Positions 26,261 to 38,821 of a DNA stretch of 64,000 nt are shown here, piece by piece; position 1 is the stretch's first letter, and each line of letters begins with the position of its first letter. The notes under the pieces are model-generated. The model was not told the DNA's origin, did not search any database, and saw only the letters and a program-made list of their open reading frames with translations. The stretch comes from Cheilinus undulatus (taxonomy: Eukaryota > Chordata > Actinopteri > Labriformes > Labridae), in contig NC_054881.1 in the NCBI RefSeq assembly GCF_018320785.1, forward strand, positions 15,562,275-15,626,274, written 5' to 3'. Made by a program: the position numbers and the translations under genes.

Positions 26261-26994
26261 TTTGTTTTTACCAAGTTTGTTCCTGTAAATGCCATCTTTA
26301 AGTGAACACTCAAGGAGCTAAGGATTAATGAGAATTTCATCATGTAAAAATGGTGTCAGAGGAGATTTTTCCTGTACAAGGATTTCACAACATTTTTTAA
26401 ATCTTTACATAAACAGCATTTGTAACTGCTTATCTAATTCAAAAAACAACACTGAAGACAGCATGATATAGTAAGCTTCAGTGTTGAGAAGTAAGGGTAG
26501 GCCATATAAGAAAAGGAACTTCACATAAGATAAGTTGCTCATTTTAGCTCCACAAAGGCTTCCTCTTTAAGTGTAAAATCTCTTTTCCCCACTTTTCCTT
26601 ACCTAAAGTAGTTTTCAAGATGAGTTTTATTTTGAAGGGAATATAAAACCAAAGAAAACAAAAAATAGCTTTGTTATGTGGATGAAAAAAAGAATCACCA
26701 CGCTCATAATAACTATCTTTAAGTCTGAGTCTCTTTTTTCAAGCTGTACACAGAATCTCCGTAACAGAGGAGAGAAGCTCCCCAAATAGAGATGCATCAG
26801 TATTTAAGCATAAGGCAGATTACCTTCAGCATACGTCATGCTTGCCTAGCAACCAGTTAGTTACACTCTTATCTTCAAGGCCACTTGCCTATCTCACTGA
26901 CTTTAGAATTCGAATTCATTATATGTGCAGAGAAACACAAGTGCTCATTAAATGAGCACAATGTCAGCTTAATTATTGACTTCAGAACAGAGTC

Positions 26995-27250
26995 AAAGCT
27001 CTGTATGTTTCCATCAACATGCAGATGATACTATGATATACATGGGAGAACATTAACCTTCAAACCAAGCCAGTTTATTATAGAGATTTTTTCTCTTAAG
27101 CTTTGTCTTCCAGCTTTACTGTTGTCACTGCTTCAACTTTTTCAATTCCCTATTTCGCTTAGATCCAAGAAAAGACCAGATATATTTGTATGCAGATGAT
27201 ACAATATTATACCTTAGAAAAAAATGACCTAAAAACCAAGCCAGTTGGGT
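26995..27250 (+). pseudogene. LINE reverse-transcriptase fragments around the YADD box
   Basis: At about 27186 the plus strand reads LYADDTILYL, the catalytic YxDD-type box of non-LTR retrotransposon reverse transcriptase. A second diverged copy, HADDTMIYMG, starts near 27019. Both are followed by similar phrases ending ACCAAGCCAGTT, so the same few dozen bases occur twice about 170 bases apart. Nothing longer than a few dozen codons is open. Confidence 0.55.
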
Positions 27251-27251
27251 G

Positions 27252-27420
27252 CTGTTTAACTCAGTGGGTTAACAGGCACCTATACACAGAGGCTATAGTC
27301 CTCAACACACCGGTCATGGGACTGATTTCCAGTCTTGGCGCTGTTTGTTGCATGTCTTCCCCCATTCTCTCACCCCATATTTCCTGTCTCTCTTCATTGA
27401 TGCTATATTGACAAAATTCT
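27252..27420 (+). repeat. tRNA-derived SINE fragment
   Basis: A degraded tRNA-like head (aactcagtgggttaacaggc ... gtcatgggactgatttccag) is followed by the tail phrase CTGTTTGTTGCATGTCTTCC, then a C/T-rich run ending tttcctgtctctcttca. The copy at about 40180-40390 has the same structure in the opposite orientation. Confidence 0.6.
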
Positions 27421-27598
27421 TGGGCTTTCCTTTTCTTGGTGCACCACAAATATGCTCCACAGCTGATGTTTCTCCCTGCAGCACACTTACCTTAAGATTT
27501 AATGTCATGTTACTTTTTTGTGACCTTAAGGATGTTTGGGTGTTGGAATACTGGCTTCAGAATAAAAACTTTGCCTTTTACTTTCTAAGAAACAAACA

Positions 27599-27604
27599 TT
27601 TATT
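27599..27604 (-). terminator. oacyl: AATAAA polyadenylation signal for oacyl
   Basis: The minus strand reads AATAAA here, 108 bases past the oacyl stop codon, which suggests a short 3' UTR. It is the nearest canonical signal; use of a more distal one cannot be excluded. Confidence 0.55.
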
Positions 27605-27711
27605 ACAACAAAAGCCGAATTTAAGAACAAGGGTAAGGCTCACAAGGCACATATAGAAAGAAAACAAGATAAGGGGTTTCAAACTTATCATTTAGTGTGT
27701 GCTGACTTGTT

Positions 27712-30700
27712 TTAGGTACTGCTCCATTTTAAGTTGAGGTACGGCTTCTCGATCAGGACAGTGAGCACATAACTCACAATGAGGGTGAGCGTGAGGTGGC
27801 CCAGGAACATGTACATCTAAAAAAACAGATACACAAATTTAAAAAAAGCAGACAAATAACATTAAAAGCTCAATGAAGCTGAAGAACTTACAAAGTTGAT
27901 ATCTGTGTAGTGGATTGGAGTCTCCTGCAGGCCAATATAGAGGATGATGAAGACTGGATGTGCCAGATAGCATGCAAAACTAATGTTGGAAAGAGGAACC
28001 CAAACATTCAATGACAGGAGGCTGTTAATAAAACCTAGAAAAATAATTGCACAAATTAGAAAATTTTGTTTTAATTAATATTCCTATTTTTCTATTTCTA
28101 TTGAAAATGCAAAACTGTAACTTCCAATCAAGTATCATGATCAAGAGCGTGAACACCTGGAAATATGCTAGTTTGAAATATCATGAGTATTGTAACTGGT
28201 TTACCTCCATAGCCCTCCTCACAGGCTACGATGATCCAGGTCACAGCCAGAGCCCAGAGCGGTCTGTGCAACCCCTGGTAAAGAGCATGCGGCACAGATG
28301 GATAGTGTGGTGTCTGCCTGAGGACGTAGGCAAGTCCAACCAATGCAGCCATGACGCACAGGCAGAAGAACCAACCCAGAGCTGCCTGCCACTACGGCAA
28401 AAGCAAGAGATGGGAAGTACAGTATATAAGCATTATGATAGTGCTTATCTTAACAATTTCAAGTCAACTACAATAATGGCCTAGTGTACATGTATGCTCT
28501 TACCTTCTTCTTTAAGAGCTGATCTTTCTTTGTAGTCAAATATATTCCAGTCAAGATCCCTATTAGAAAGGGCCCATATCTCGTGTAAGGTTTCACATAG
28601 TAATGCAAGACGTAATTCTCAGATGTCCTGCAAAAGTAAAAAAGAATTGCAGCATTTATAGGAACATTAAATGTAACCCATGCTTAGCCCTTGAAATGTC
28701 ATCAGATTCAACATAAAACAGAAGAATGTGTACACAGAGGTTTGGATTTTCAGCATAAGTATTCTGTTTTCATCTATAGTAAATATAAAGCCTGAAATGT
28801 ATTGACTTGACCTGACTGGCTCCCATCAACAGTATTCTTATAATATTTATTTGCCTCTGTAAGCAAATATCTTTGTGAAAGTGCAGTAAACAATCAATTA
28901 TAAATTAAAAATGTAGTAAAGCTAATCAGCTTGAGATTCCCTCACAATGGAAACAGATCAGAAATGACAGAACTGACCATCATTCAAACAATATGCATTT
29001 TAAAGTTGTCCCTGTTCTCTTGACAACAGATCTGACAAAGCTTTACTTTTTAAAAAGTAATATGTATCATGATGTTGCTATTATAGAAAGCTTTATTCCC
29101 CTTAATTGTGAATAAATCACAGGGCTCAAGACCCTGAAGTAAGTGCAAATAAAGCTGCTGTAACTAACAACTATTGTTGAACTGAGACTCAAAAGGTTAG
29201 GTCACTCTTCCAAGATGTTATGGCCAAAGAAATGGCAGCATTTATGCTGCAGATTTCACACTGAAAAGAAAATCTTACCTGGAAGTTGTTTAATTGCAAT
29301 CTCTGGCATTATGGAGAAAACCATATCCGTTACTAGAAGAATAGTGTCTATCAAACAATGATTGTTGATGAGTTCCAGGATTGTAAACACCTATGCACCT
29401 AGTGCAATGTAGCATTTCGTGTCACAGTGTGTCATATTGCATGGCAACATATTGCAAAATATTGTATTCCATTGTATCATATTGCAACATACTGTATCAT
29501 ACTGTATCATAACGTATGGCACTGATCATAAACTGGAGCCTAGGGGGCCACATCAGGCCCACCACAGCTTTTAGTCTGGCCCCCAGAAGACTGATTAAAT
29601 TCAGAAAATGTGCAGAGGAAAAATATACATTGTTGTATTTAGGGTTTCTTTTTTCTTTCCTTTTTGAATTCATACAGATATTGAAGTACCCTCCAAGATA
29701 ATTTGGAGATTGAAACAGTTTTTTTTAAAGGTTGGATTACTGTTTGATCAGTTTTACAAAAATCCACCTATCAGCCATTGTAAGATGCATGACAAACACA
29801 TTCTCATCAGTTTTCAATTCTTGATTAAAGCTGCTGTTTAGAGTGTCCTTTTCACTGCCTGCGGATGAAAACAAAAGACCCAAAAGACCTGTCTCCTTCA
29901 TGTGTTTTGTCGTATGGTATCATATCATATCTTATTATAACGTATCATATTTATTATTCTGTCTTATGTCATATCTTACTGATCATATTGTATTGCATCG
30001 AATCAAATCTTATCATATTGTATCTGATATTATTGTATCATATCACAGTATATCATTCCATATCATCCTATCTTAATGTACCGTATCATAACATTGTATC
30101 TTATCGTATTTTATTGTATTGCAATACATTGTATCATTAAGTATTGTACAGTAACATATAATGTATCGTATCATATCTTTCTGTATGATAGATTATTGTA
30201 TCATTTTGCAATGTGAAGTATAGTAATGTAATGTAACAAAACATGACATAATGTAACTTATCTCGTAACGTATTGTGATGTAGCACAGTAGTATTGCATC
30301 ATATCTTGTGGTATCATATCATATCTTATCATATTTTAACATATCTTATTGTATCGTATGGATCATATCATAACATATATCGTATCATATTGTAACTCAT
30401 CACACTGTGTCTTATGTTACTGCAACGTAACGTGATGTGACGTGACGTGACGTGACGTGAAGTGATGTAACGTAACGCAATGCAATGTGTATGGTACAAA
30501 TAGAGAAAAGTTGTTGAAAAAGTAAGTCACTCTTCATACATTTTGGTTTAAGTTGTTTGCATTCTATCGACATCCCTTAAACTTACAGTGTAGACGGCTG
30601 AAAGACTGGCAGCTGAAAGAGCGCAGTTATAACAGTACTGGTCATAGTGGTCGCCAGCAGAAGACCTCCAGCTACGAAAGCAAACAAATCTTTGTTTCTG

Positions 30701-33700
30701 ATAAACAAAAGACAGAGATTATTACAGTCCACATTTTTTCAAAATAAGAGACTCAAATTTTGCATTTTTTCAATCCTGAGGAAAGGACTTACAGTCTGTA
30801 AAAATACATCAACAGAGGAGTTGTGGTGTAACACTGAAAATCCAAAGACAGGTACCACGTCCAAGGAATACACTGAAGAGACATTAGGTGATAAAATGTG
30901 TTTGTATGGAAATATAATGTGTTGAAATTTGATTTGAGCTCATTAACTCACAATTTCATGGACTGGAAGGAGGTTGCTTATCAACAGTAAGTTTGCCCAC
31001 CAGTACGTCTTACAGTCCATCAGTGTATCTATGAATGGGAACCAATAGGGCCCCCAGTGGACCACAGAAACAAGGCCAATAGTTAGGCACATAATAAACA
31101 TATGCAATGGCTGGATCCTGCAAAGAAAGGTAGACAATTAAAAATGTTTGTCATTTGTATTAACGTGCTTTAAAAAACAATTGAAAGCTTCTGAATCTTT
31201 TTATAACGCTACACAGCGACACAGAAATCATGTTTCCACACTTGCAAAACTCCTGAAATTTCCTGCAGTTTTGCTGCATGTGTGAAAACAGCTAGAGAGT
31301 GTCATACATTTATCTGATGATTAGAAACTACCTTTTAATCCTCCTAAAGAGGTAGCTGGCCACCAAACTGGGGGTCATCTTGTCATCCGCCCTGTCAATG
31401 AAGCCCAGCAGAGACTTTGCACTCAGCAGACCCCTACAATCCAAAAAGCTGCTTTTGAAACTTCTAAAACTTGCCATGAAATGTATTGTTTTACTTAAAA
31501 AGGCTTACACAACCTTGTTAAACTTCACATTGTTTCAATCTTACCCTAGAAGTAAGAAGGTGTCTACTGCCAGAAAAACAGGTCCGCTCATGGAGACCAC
31601 ATACACAGGGCTGCTTTCAACTGTTTTCTTCCAGTTTTTGTAGTTATCTGTGATAGAAGTAGTGTAAAAATGTAAAAGTACTTTATAAAGACTTTAGCAG
31701 ATGTCAGTGAGTGCTGTCATACCCAAGTTGTTTATTACAGGGAACTGAGCAGAGTGTCCACATATGATCCATAACAGGCTGAGAACACGGATGCCATTCA
31801 GGGATGAAAAGCCTCCTCCTTGGATAGATGAGGAGGTGTTTAAGACACCCTGGCTGGTAGTTTGTAGAGAGAATACCTGAAGCCACTGATACACACAGCT
31901 TTGAGGAAAACATGGCAGATTTGGGCTGCTGCTGTCTAGGAGAGATGAGTCAAACTTTAACCTTATGTTTGCCTTATGTATATTTGAGTACAAATGCATG
32001 ATCAGGGAAATATTTGGACATTTTAGAGTAATATTTGAGGAAATCTTACGTACTTCTACTATTTTCCACTAAAGTGTTGCTGTTAATATCAATACTGGAT
32101 GAGCTGTTGGTCTTCATGGTCCCATAGAGGTTGAGACCAGTGTTTAAAGAGCAGGACTCTGCTCCTGGACTGACCTCTCTGGCCCGCTGCCTCCTTATTA
32201 AAGTTGTAAACAAGGTGGCAACAAGAGGAACTGCCACCATAATGCAACACACAAACCTGCAGGAGTAAAAACCCATTTTTATTATCTCTAAAAGACAAAA
32301 ACATCAAAGTCAGAGCCAGTCTTGAGAATGTAACCACAAGTAAGACAATAAAGAGGGTTAAAAAAGTCCAAATATGTACTGACAGACAGGTGATATCTGA
32401 TGCCCCGGGGGATATAGTGTTGGGCAAACAGTGGGTCATGATTAACTCCTGAGTTGAATCATTGGACAGGATGCCTGGTAAAGGAGGAATCAGGGATGTG
32501 TGAGCATACCCAAGTCTTCCTATCAGAAAAAAATATATGTCACAATTAAATACAAGCATTAAACAGACTGAATGACATCACAGTGACTGTAGAAATAATT
32601 GAATTTATGATCACTGACCGTACAACACAAGCATTTGCACATCCTCTTCTCCACAGGAATCAGGAACACAAATGCCCACAAAGTACTGGACTCTTCCCTA
32701 AGGTAAGAGTATAACAAAATGTGTTCAAGATCTCCTAGTCTCATCTGTAAGCCAAAAGTCAGGATGACAAAGCTTTTGCTCTAATAGCACTTTACACTCT
32801 TACCTGCCTAAGGAACACCTGGCAGTACTGTCCAGAGAACGATGGGCCATGAGCAGAGCGACACTGCTCCAGCAAGCCGGGCCGGTTTGTGTTACCACCT
32901 TCAACATTGCTGCCTATCTTTCCATAAGCGTCATACACTAAAATTAAACAGGCACAAGAAACACAAACACACAACAAAAGTAACTTAATATTCAGGACAA
33001 AGAAACAAGAGATTCAAAACATGTTAGTGGAAAACATATTCACAGAAAGGATTCATCATTTATCATACTTTTACTGAACTTTTAGCTTACTTCAGAAGGT
33101 TGTAATATTGTTTAAGACTGGGCTACACTGACAAAATTATCAGAATGAGTCCAACTGGGGCATAATTTGGTATTTTAGATAACAGGTGCTCTAGTTTTGG
33201 ACTCAGATCAAGTGCCAAATTTTATCTGATACAGGATTAGGTATATTTCAAGATTTATTTCTGGGCTTTTTATGCCCTTAATTATAGAGGAGGACACTAC
33301 AAGGGGCATGACCTTACCACCAGGCATCAAGTGTGCCCAAGGATAAGGTATATTTTCTGTGCCATGAACTACTACACATCTCTGCTATTAAGGTAAAAAT
33401 GAAAAAAAAAAAATCTCAAAACAAAACATAAAAATAATTTTCTTACTAGGGAAAAAACTACACAACCAAGTTAGTGCACAATTAAAATTTAGAAATAAAC
33501 GTTTTTAATTTTAATGCTTATTTTGCAAAAGCAGTATAGGACTACTCCCAAGATCTATTTGAATTGGTGTAATTGCCCTTTTATTGAAAGAAAAACAACA
33601 TAAGTTGAACAAAACAGACAGGTTATTTTACGCCCTACTGCACCTTATCAATCAGTTGTCGCATTTGGGTGAAACAGCGCCTCCTCTGAGTTCCTGATAA

Positions 33701-35367
33701 ACGATAGCAAATTTATGTGGTAAAAGACGGTATTGCAGTCGTTATTGCTAAAGGTACGTCAGGTGAAGTTGTGCTGTAACCATAGACTGTAGAAAGAAGA
33801 GGCTGTAACACTCAACATCGAACAATTAAACGGCATTAAACTTAAAATGCTAAGTTTTAAAGGCAGTCACATTCATTAAACCTCACAAAACAGCGAATTG
33901 TAAATATTTGAAAGAAAAGAAGTTCGCTTCGTTTTTTTTCTTAGCTAGCTGTGCTTTGACAAGCTAGCTAGCAAGTTCGTAAATAGAAGATTAGACTGAC
34001 AAGTTAGTTTAAAAGAAATGCATTGTAACCGTTGAAAAAGGTTTTAGGAGACTGTATGACATGGAAATGAACCACTCGACTTTCAACGTAACGTAAGTCA
34101 AAACCTCAGCCTTCTTCTAATAAATTTAATATGTTTGATTAAAGTAACTTAAGCACTCATCACTACTCCTGCTTTTACTACCTTAAGATAAATAGGCTCT
34201 GTTGTAACTCCACAACATTCCTGGTATATCCTGTTTTATTCTGCACTTATATTTTTAAAATATTATGTTCTCAAATATTCTGTACTAGTGCACTTTAAAT
34301 ATGCGGCAATGTGGGTACTATGTGCAACATCCACCAACTATTTATTTCTTCATTTTTATATCTGTATATACTAAGGCTGCACAGGGGAGCTGCAGTATAT
34401 TTTACTCCTGCAATTTTTTATGATATGAAAAACAGAGAGCAACAAGCTGTTTTTAATGTAAATATTATTTCGACATGATATAATTGAACAAATTTGTTCA
34501 GTTTTTGTCAAGTAAATTAAGTGTAGTACACTAACAAATGTTTAAAAGTACATTTAAATTATAACTAAGTTTTTGCATCCATCTGCCATTCCTCATGTTT
34601 TCCAAAAATAATTGTGTTTGCATCCTGTCTCCTCTGAAGCCAAAAATGAAGGCTTTTTCAGCCATTAATTTGGAACCGATTAATCTAGGGGTAGATGATA
34701 GTAAGTAAATCCTGTCTCTTCTGACATTTTTATTGCAAATGCTTCTATTTCAATAATGATATTGTGCAGTTATAGGATATACTATATACAATCCATTGTT
34801 TCTTCTTTTTAAATACCTTTGAGTCAAATCTGATTTTTTTTGTCATTTTCTGTCTGGTCTTGCATTTTTCCTTTTGAAAGTAAGCATCAAAAGTATCTCC
34901 AGTATTGACCAAGATAAGACTGTTTGCATGCATTTAACTTTTACGTCATTCCTTTAGATGTCCTTAATTCTATTTACAATGTAAAATAAATGTTTTATAT
35001 TGGGTTTTTTGTATTGCAGCAATGTAGAACCATGCTACAGATCTTAGATTGCCATACCTAACAACCTCTTATTTTGTCCTTTAGCACTTCCTCAGAGAGC
35101 CTGACCAACTCTGCTCCTGGTCCAATCCTTAACATCCAGCTCTACACTTTAAATACAGTAAGAAAAAACTTTCATTACACATCAACACTTACTGAGAACA
35201 GCATAGTCTTGCGGCCTGTCCTGGTTAATTTCCCAGAGGAATGTGTTGGTGTCCTCCATACAACTCTGAGATACATTAAAGATCTCTGTATTTTCCAGTG
35301 CTGAGCTACACCCTGCAAATGCAAGAAACAAGACCAAACTCAGGGGCATTTTTAAGACTGACCGCAT
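27712..35367 (-). CDS. oacyl: NRF-6-like multipass membrane O-acyltransferase (OACYL type)
   Basis: Fifteen exons join in phase to 2061 bases, 686 residues: 35367-35193, 32937-32804, 32697-32619, 32519-32384, 32256-32054, 31935-31723, 31647-31545, 31433-31332, 31117-30952, 30872-30793, 30697-30587, 28627-28504, 28391-28205, 28034-27892 and 27816-27712 (TAA). A signal peptide (LSLVLFLAFAG) is followed by the cysteine-containing NRF domain to about residue 175 (YDAYGKIG, LLEQCRS, VGICVPDSCGEEDV). From about 288 comes an acyltransferase-3 domain with many membrane spans: NGIRVLSLLWIICGHS with the conserved Arg and His, WTWYLSLDFQ, YTRYGPFLIGI, CYLAHPVF and EKPYLNL. The family is named for C. elegans NRF-6, a proposed lipid-transporting acyltransferase; substrate is unknown. 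The exon 5/6 join is ambiguous between 32054/31935 and 32050/31931, both in phase. A second Met at 35349 could also start translation. Confidence 0.92.
29400..30485. repeat. Long degenerate pentanucleotide satellite in an oacyl intron
   Basis: About 1.1 kb of five-base units drifting around GTATC, ATATC, TTATC and ATTGT, ending at 30425-30480 in a purer ACGTG run (gtgacgtgacgtgacgtg). It fills more than half of the intron between the exons at 30697-30587 and 28627-28504. The lack of stops in parts of it produces long spurious frames rich in Ile, Ser, Tyr and His. A hAT-like scrap (gggggccacatcaggccc) sits near 29545. Confidence 0.85.
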
Positions 35368-35385
35368 TTGTGACAGAGGATGTGC

Positions 35386-35393
35386 TTAAATAA
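35386..35393 (-). promoter_or_regulatory. oacyl: Possible TATA-like box of oacyl
   Basis: The minus strand reads TTATTTAA about 20 bases upstream of the first in-frame ATG at 35367. A box so close would place transcription initiation between the first ATG and the second Met at 35349, favouring the second as the real start. This is weak evidence from spacing alone. Confidence 0.25.
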
Positions 35394-35487
35394 CATTTTA
35401 GAGGACGTATCGTCATCACAGAGCTAGCATGAAATTCATTTTGCATGGGACAGATTAAAAACTACTTTGGTGACTGCGGGTCGTCTC

Positions 35488-35510
35488 CACCTGGTTTTCT
35501 GAACCAGGTG
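35488..35510. promoter_or_regulatory. Inverted repeat of CACCTGGTT upstream of oacyl
   Basis: CACCTGGTT and AACCAGGTG are perfect 9-base arms around a 5-base spacer, about 120 bases upstream of the oacyl start. Each arm contains a CACCTG/CAGGTG E-box, the type bound by Snail/ZEB or bHLH factors. It could be a paired binding site or simply a hairpin. Confidence 0.35.
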
Positions 35511-36599
35511 TGACTGGGATTTGGTTACATGAGGATGAGAGGATAACAAAGCTCTCCAGGCTGGGATTATGTCACCAAAATGGATCAGAGTAATTAAAAG
35601 CAGGCACTCTGATCCTGATCACTAGACCTACAAACCTTTTTTTTTTTAAATAGCACCAGTCAGATTTGGAACATTTTCCATTTAATATGATCAAAACTTT
35701 GAGAAATAATGATGAATTGTTCTTGATAAAGCTCAATCACTGGTTTACATTTATGACAGACCATTTTTTATCTCTATGTGTTTTCACTTAAACCAGTTGT
35801 CTCATTGTGCCACACCACAGAAGGTTCAGTTATTGAAATAATTCAACAATGGCCAGTAGAGGGAGAGCTTGGTTAAAAAACCCCAACATGACCTGTCACC
35901 CTCTCTCAGGCAAACAAATGTTATTTCACAGACACATAGTCAGATACTTTCTAAATTATGTAGAAGATGAAATCACATATTCTTGAAGCACCCCTGGACC
36001 TACTTTTCCAATTACTGAACCTGATTACTAGTTTTTGGTAAATATAAGTCATTTTACTGCTTAGTTGAACAAAAACTTCCTATATGGGCTGCTGTATGTA
36101 CCTCCTTTAACTGCTGTCAGTGGTAAGCTTGACAAAATTCTGATACTTTACGATAACACATCTTTGAATACACCATCATTGATTTAATGAAGCATTTTAT
36201 TAAAAAGTAACAAAGCTTTAAGGAAAAGTTAGAACTTCTGTCATACTTTTTAACCAAAAGCTGCAAGCAAAGTGAAATAGGCAGAGCACTGATCAGACTG
36301 TACACATACATTGACATCATGAAAATGATCTGTTGCATGTGCCAAAGCATGTGTGTATTTGAGTTTGCTTGCATTTTTGTTAAATGAAAAAAAAAAAAAA
36401 AAAACATAAATCTCAACCAATGTGCCTATGAGTTGATTTATATTGTTTATATATTATTGTTGTGGCTGTACTGAAACAGATATCCATGTCATTTGATTTC
36501 AAGTAGTATTAAATATAAGTTTAAAATTCTGGTATCAGAGCAGTCCTTGTCAGTCGTTATAGAATTAAAATTCTAAATTAAAATGTTAAGCTTTTTTAG

Positions 36600-36705
36600 G
36601 GTTCTGTGGCTCAGTTGGTAGGTTTATCTGTTAACCAGTAGGTTGAGGGTTTGAGTCCTTGGGAAAGACACTTAACCCCAAATTACCCCCACTGTTGTGT
36701 AGGGT
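36600..36705 (+). repeat. tRNA-derived SINE fragment
   Basis: TGGCTCAGTTGG has the form of a pol III A box, and GGTTTGAGTCC, about 45 bases on, has the form of a B box. The downstream phrase gggaaagacacttaacccca is the familiar body of a common fish SINE. The tail is lost. Confidence 0.6.
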
Positions 36706-38691
36706 TGGGTATCATTTGGGATTTTTCTTATACCAGTGCTAAATCGCTATTTTTTTTTTATGGTGCTGGTGCCGAGACGGTGCCTGGAATGATACTTTTG
36801 AAAGGAAAAAGTGTGGTGAAGGTAAAAGGTGTCTGGGTATTGTAAATAATTTGATCTCTTATGAGATAACAGTCAAACATGGGATAAGAAAAGGAAACCA
36901 GTGTAACTTACCACAATCACACTTCTTCCATAGCATATTTCTTGCCTTTCATTTGAGGTGGCTGGGCATCAGTATCTGTGTTTTAGTATCAGATGTGTTG
37001 GGACCAACATAAGGATTTTCCAAAATGTGTCATTTTTTTGTTTTGAATTCAAAATCTGCCCTCTTTTCAGTCTCAGATTAGTGTGAAACAAGGTTAGCCT
37101 TCAGGCAAAGTTGCAACTGCCAGTAGTTGAACTAAAATGGTTAACAGATTAAAATTTAGACACCAGCGTCCAAAAATCATCCACAATTTCAACAGTTCAT
37201 GACACAAACACCGGTTTACTAGTAATAATGAATGATCACAAGAGGATATCTGATATCTTACATGGAGAAGATGTGATGTCTCGTGTGCGTCTCATGGAGA
37301 CATGACATCCTCTCCCAGCTGATTTTATTTTTTAGACATAAAGAACAGCTTTTTACAACAGCATCAGAAATGTCTAAAAACAGCAGCAGCAGCAGCAAAA
37401 CACATTCTAACCAACAGATAGTTCACAGACTGCTTCTCACATGCAGTTTTACAGCGCAAAACCATTTAGGTGTTATTGTTAGAGTATAAAAAATAGCTGC
37501 AAAACTCAACGATGTTTTGTAGGAATGCTTAACAAATAAAGCTGTGGAAAACAATCTTTAGATTCTCCCAACTTTGAGCCCCTAGTTTTGTTAGATGATT
37601 TCAACTGGTTGTCCTGTATGAATAAGTCAGTTTTACAGCCAAGTTTACATTCATTCACAGAAGTTTTTTTTTCCCAGTGTTATTCCTGTCATGAACATTC
37701 ATTTATTTCACACAAACCAAAGAACCTCATGATGAAGAAATGTTGACAATTACAGGCTGATACAGCTTATTTTGTTGTGCTGTAAGGACAGATGAACCAG
37801 ACTGTAAATTAAAGTAAATAAAAGGTAAGTGCTTTGCATCTTTCTCTCTGAAATATAAAGGTAAATAAACACTTTTTAAGTGGTTTGTAACCCAAAAGAG
37901 CTGCCATGTCGTATATATTAAGACAGAAATTAAATATTAAAAAGTTTGACAATCCTTCAAAAAATATATCTTAAAAATACTTTTTTGGCCCCCAAATTTA
38001 TTTTTAAAAATGCACGTTACTATTGTAGAATGTTTGGCATAATCACCCACAAAGCCTAAACACTTTAAGTTCATTCGATTTCTGATTTTTTTTTGTTATG
38101 TATACATTTAGTAAATTACATCCGGTCAAATCTGATGAGATCATCTGGAGATGTAGCTGTAGGTAGTCTATTTAGCATGAGACTGGTTGTCTGAAATCAT
38201 GAAAAATTTCATGGGATTGAAGTCCAAAGTTAATTCTGCAGTTTTATTTTAATCTTTTATTACAGGATGTTGAATGGAGACTAAAGCTAGGGTCTATTTT
38301 GAAGCCAATGGGCTCTCAGGGGGAGGTATTTGTTAAAAAATAAACTGTAATAAATCTTAATTTTTGTAGTTTGAGGTTGTGTGCGCCATGTTAAACATCT
38401 CTTTGTGTTTTCTTTCAGACATTCATTGGACATTAGCAGCTTGAAGATTCAGAACACTGCTGATCTTATGAGGATTAATCCCACAAGAAAATATGTTTGT
38501 ATTTTATGTAGTTGTAATGAGTAAACAATGATGGAATCTGTTAAAAATAAAAAAGCTCCTCTATAAAAAAATGATCTATTCACGGCCTATAGAAACATCT
38601 ATGTGTACAAAAAAGCTATCTTTAAGACACATAAAGTGACTTTGACATATATTACATATTTCTGTTTATACCATATACAGACAGTAGTACC

Positions 38692-38697
38692 TTTATT
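38692..38697 (-). terminator. znf532: Candidate polyadenylation signal of znf532
   Basis: The minus strand carries AATAAA 125 bases past the znf532 stop. Other copies occur near 38240-38260, so a longer 3' UTR is equally possible. Confidence 0.4.
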
Positions 38698-38821
38698 GTA
38701 CTGTACATCATGTATATGCAGCACAACCACGTGTCATGATGATATTGTCGGTTGACTGTGGACAAGTTTTAAACTTTTACAGTAAAGATAGTTTTGCTGC
38801 AGGTGGAATGGTTTGTTCCTC

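Larger units (their letters stand above)
13445..27711. other. Gene-poor, repeat-rich interval between oacyl and alpk2
   Basis: No conserved coding exon was recognised on either strand. The first few hundred bases on the alpk2 side should hold its promoter and 5' UTR, and any missed upstream alpk2 exon would also lie here. The rest is mostly decayed DNA transposons, a TTAA microsatellite, LINE and SINE fragments and unassigned AT-rich sequence. Between 16050 and 22450 I see only scattered repeat-like stretches. The segment 19880-20560 is locally richer in GC and CpG (acgcgttg, gcgcgcgtt), but nothing ties it to a gene. Confidence 0.6.
35511..38821. other. Intergenic stretch between oacyl and znf532
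   Basis: No exon was recognised. The part below about 38820 contains the znf532 3' UTR and the part above 35400 the oacyl promoter. A tRNA-derived SINE lies near 36600, an 18-base poly-A run at about 36387-36404 and a short (CAG)n run near 37381. The rest is AT-rich and unassigned. Confidence 0.6.

Noticed and set aside
29843-30140. Long plus-strand frames rich in Ile, Ser, Tyr and His
   Set aside because: They are translations of the pentanucleotide repeat and lie in an intron of a gene on the other strand.
32089-32559. Open frame through oacyl exon 4, the following intron and exon 5, with a hydrophobic stretch that looks like a membrane helix
   Set aside because: Reading through puts exon 5 in the wrong frame and ends at a stop. 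Splicing at 32384/32256 restores the family-like sequence, so the hydrophobic stretch is intron.
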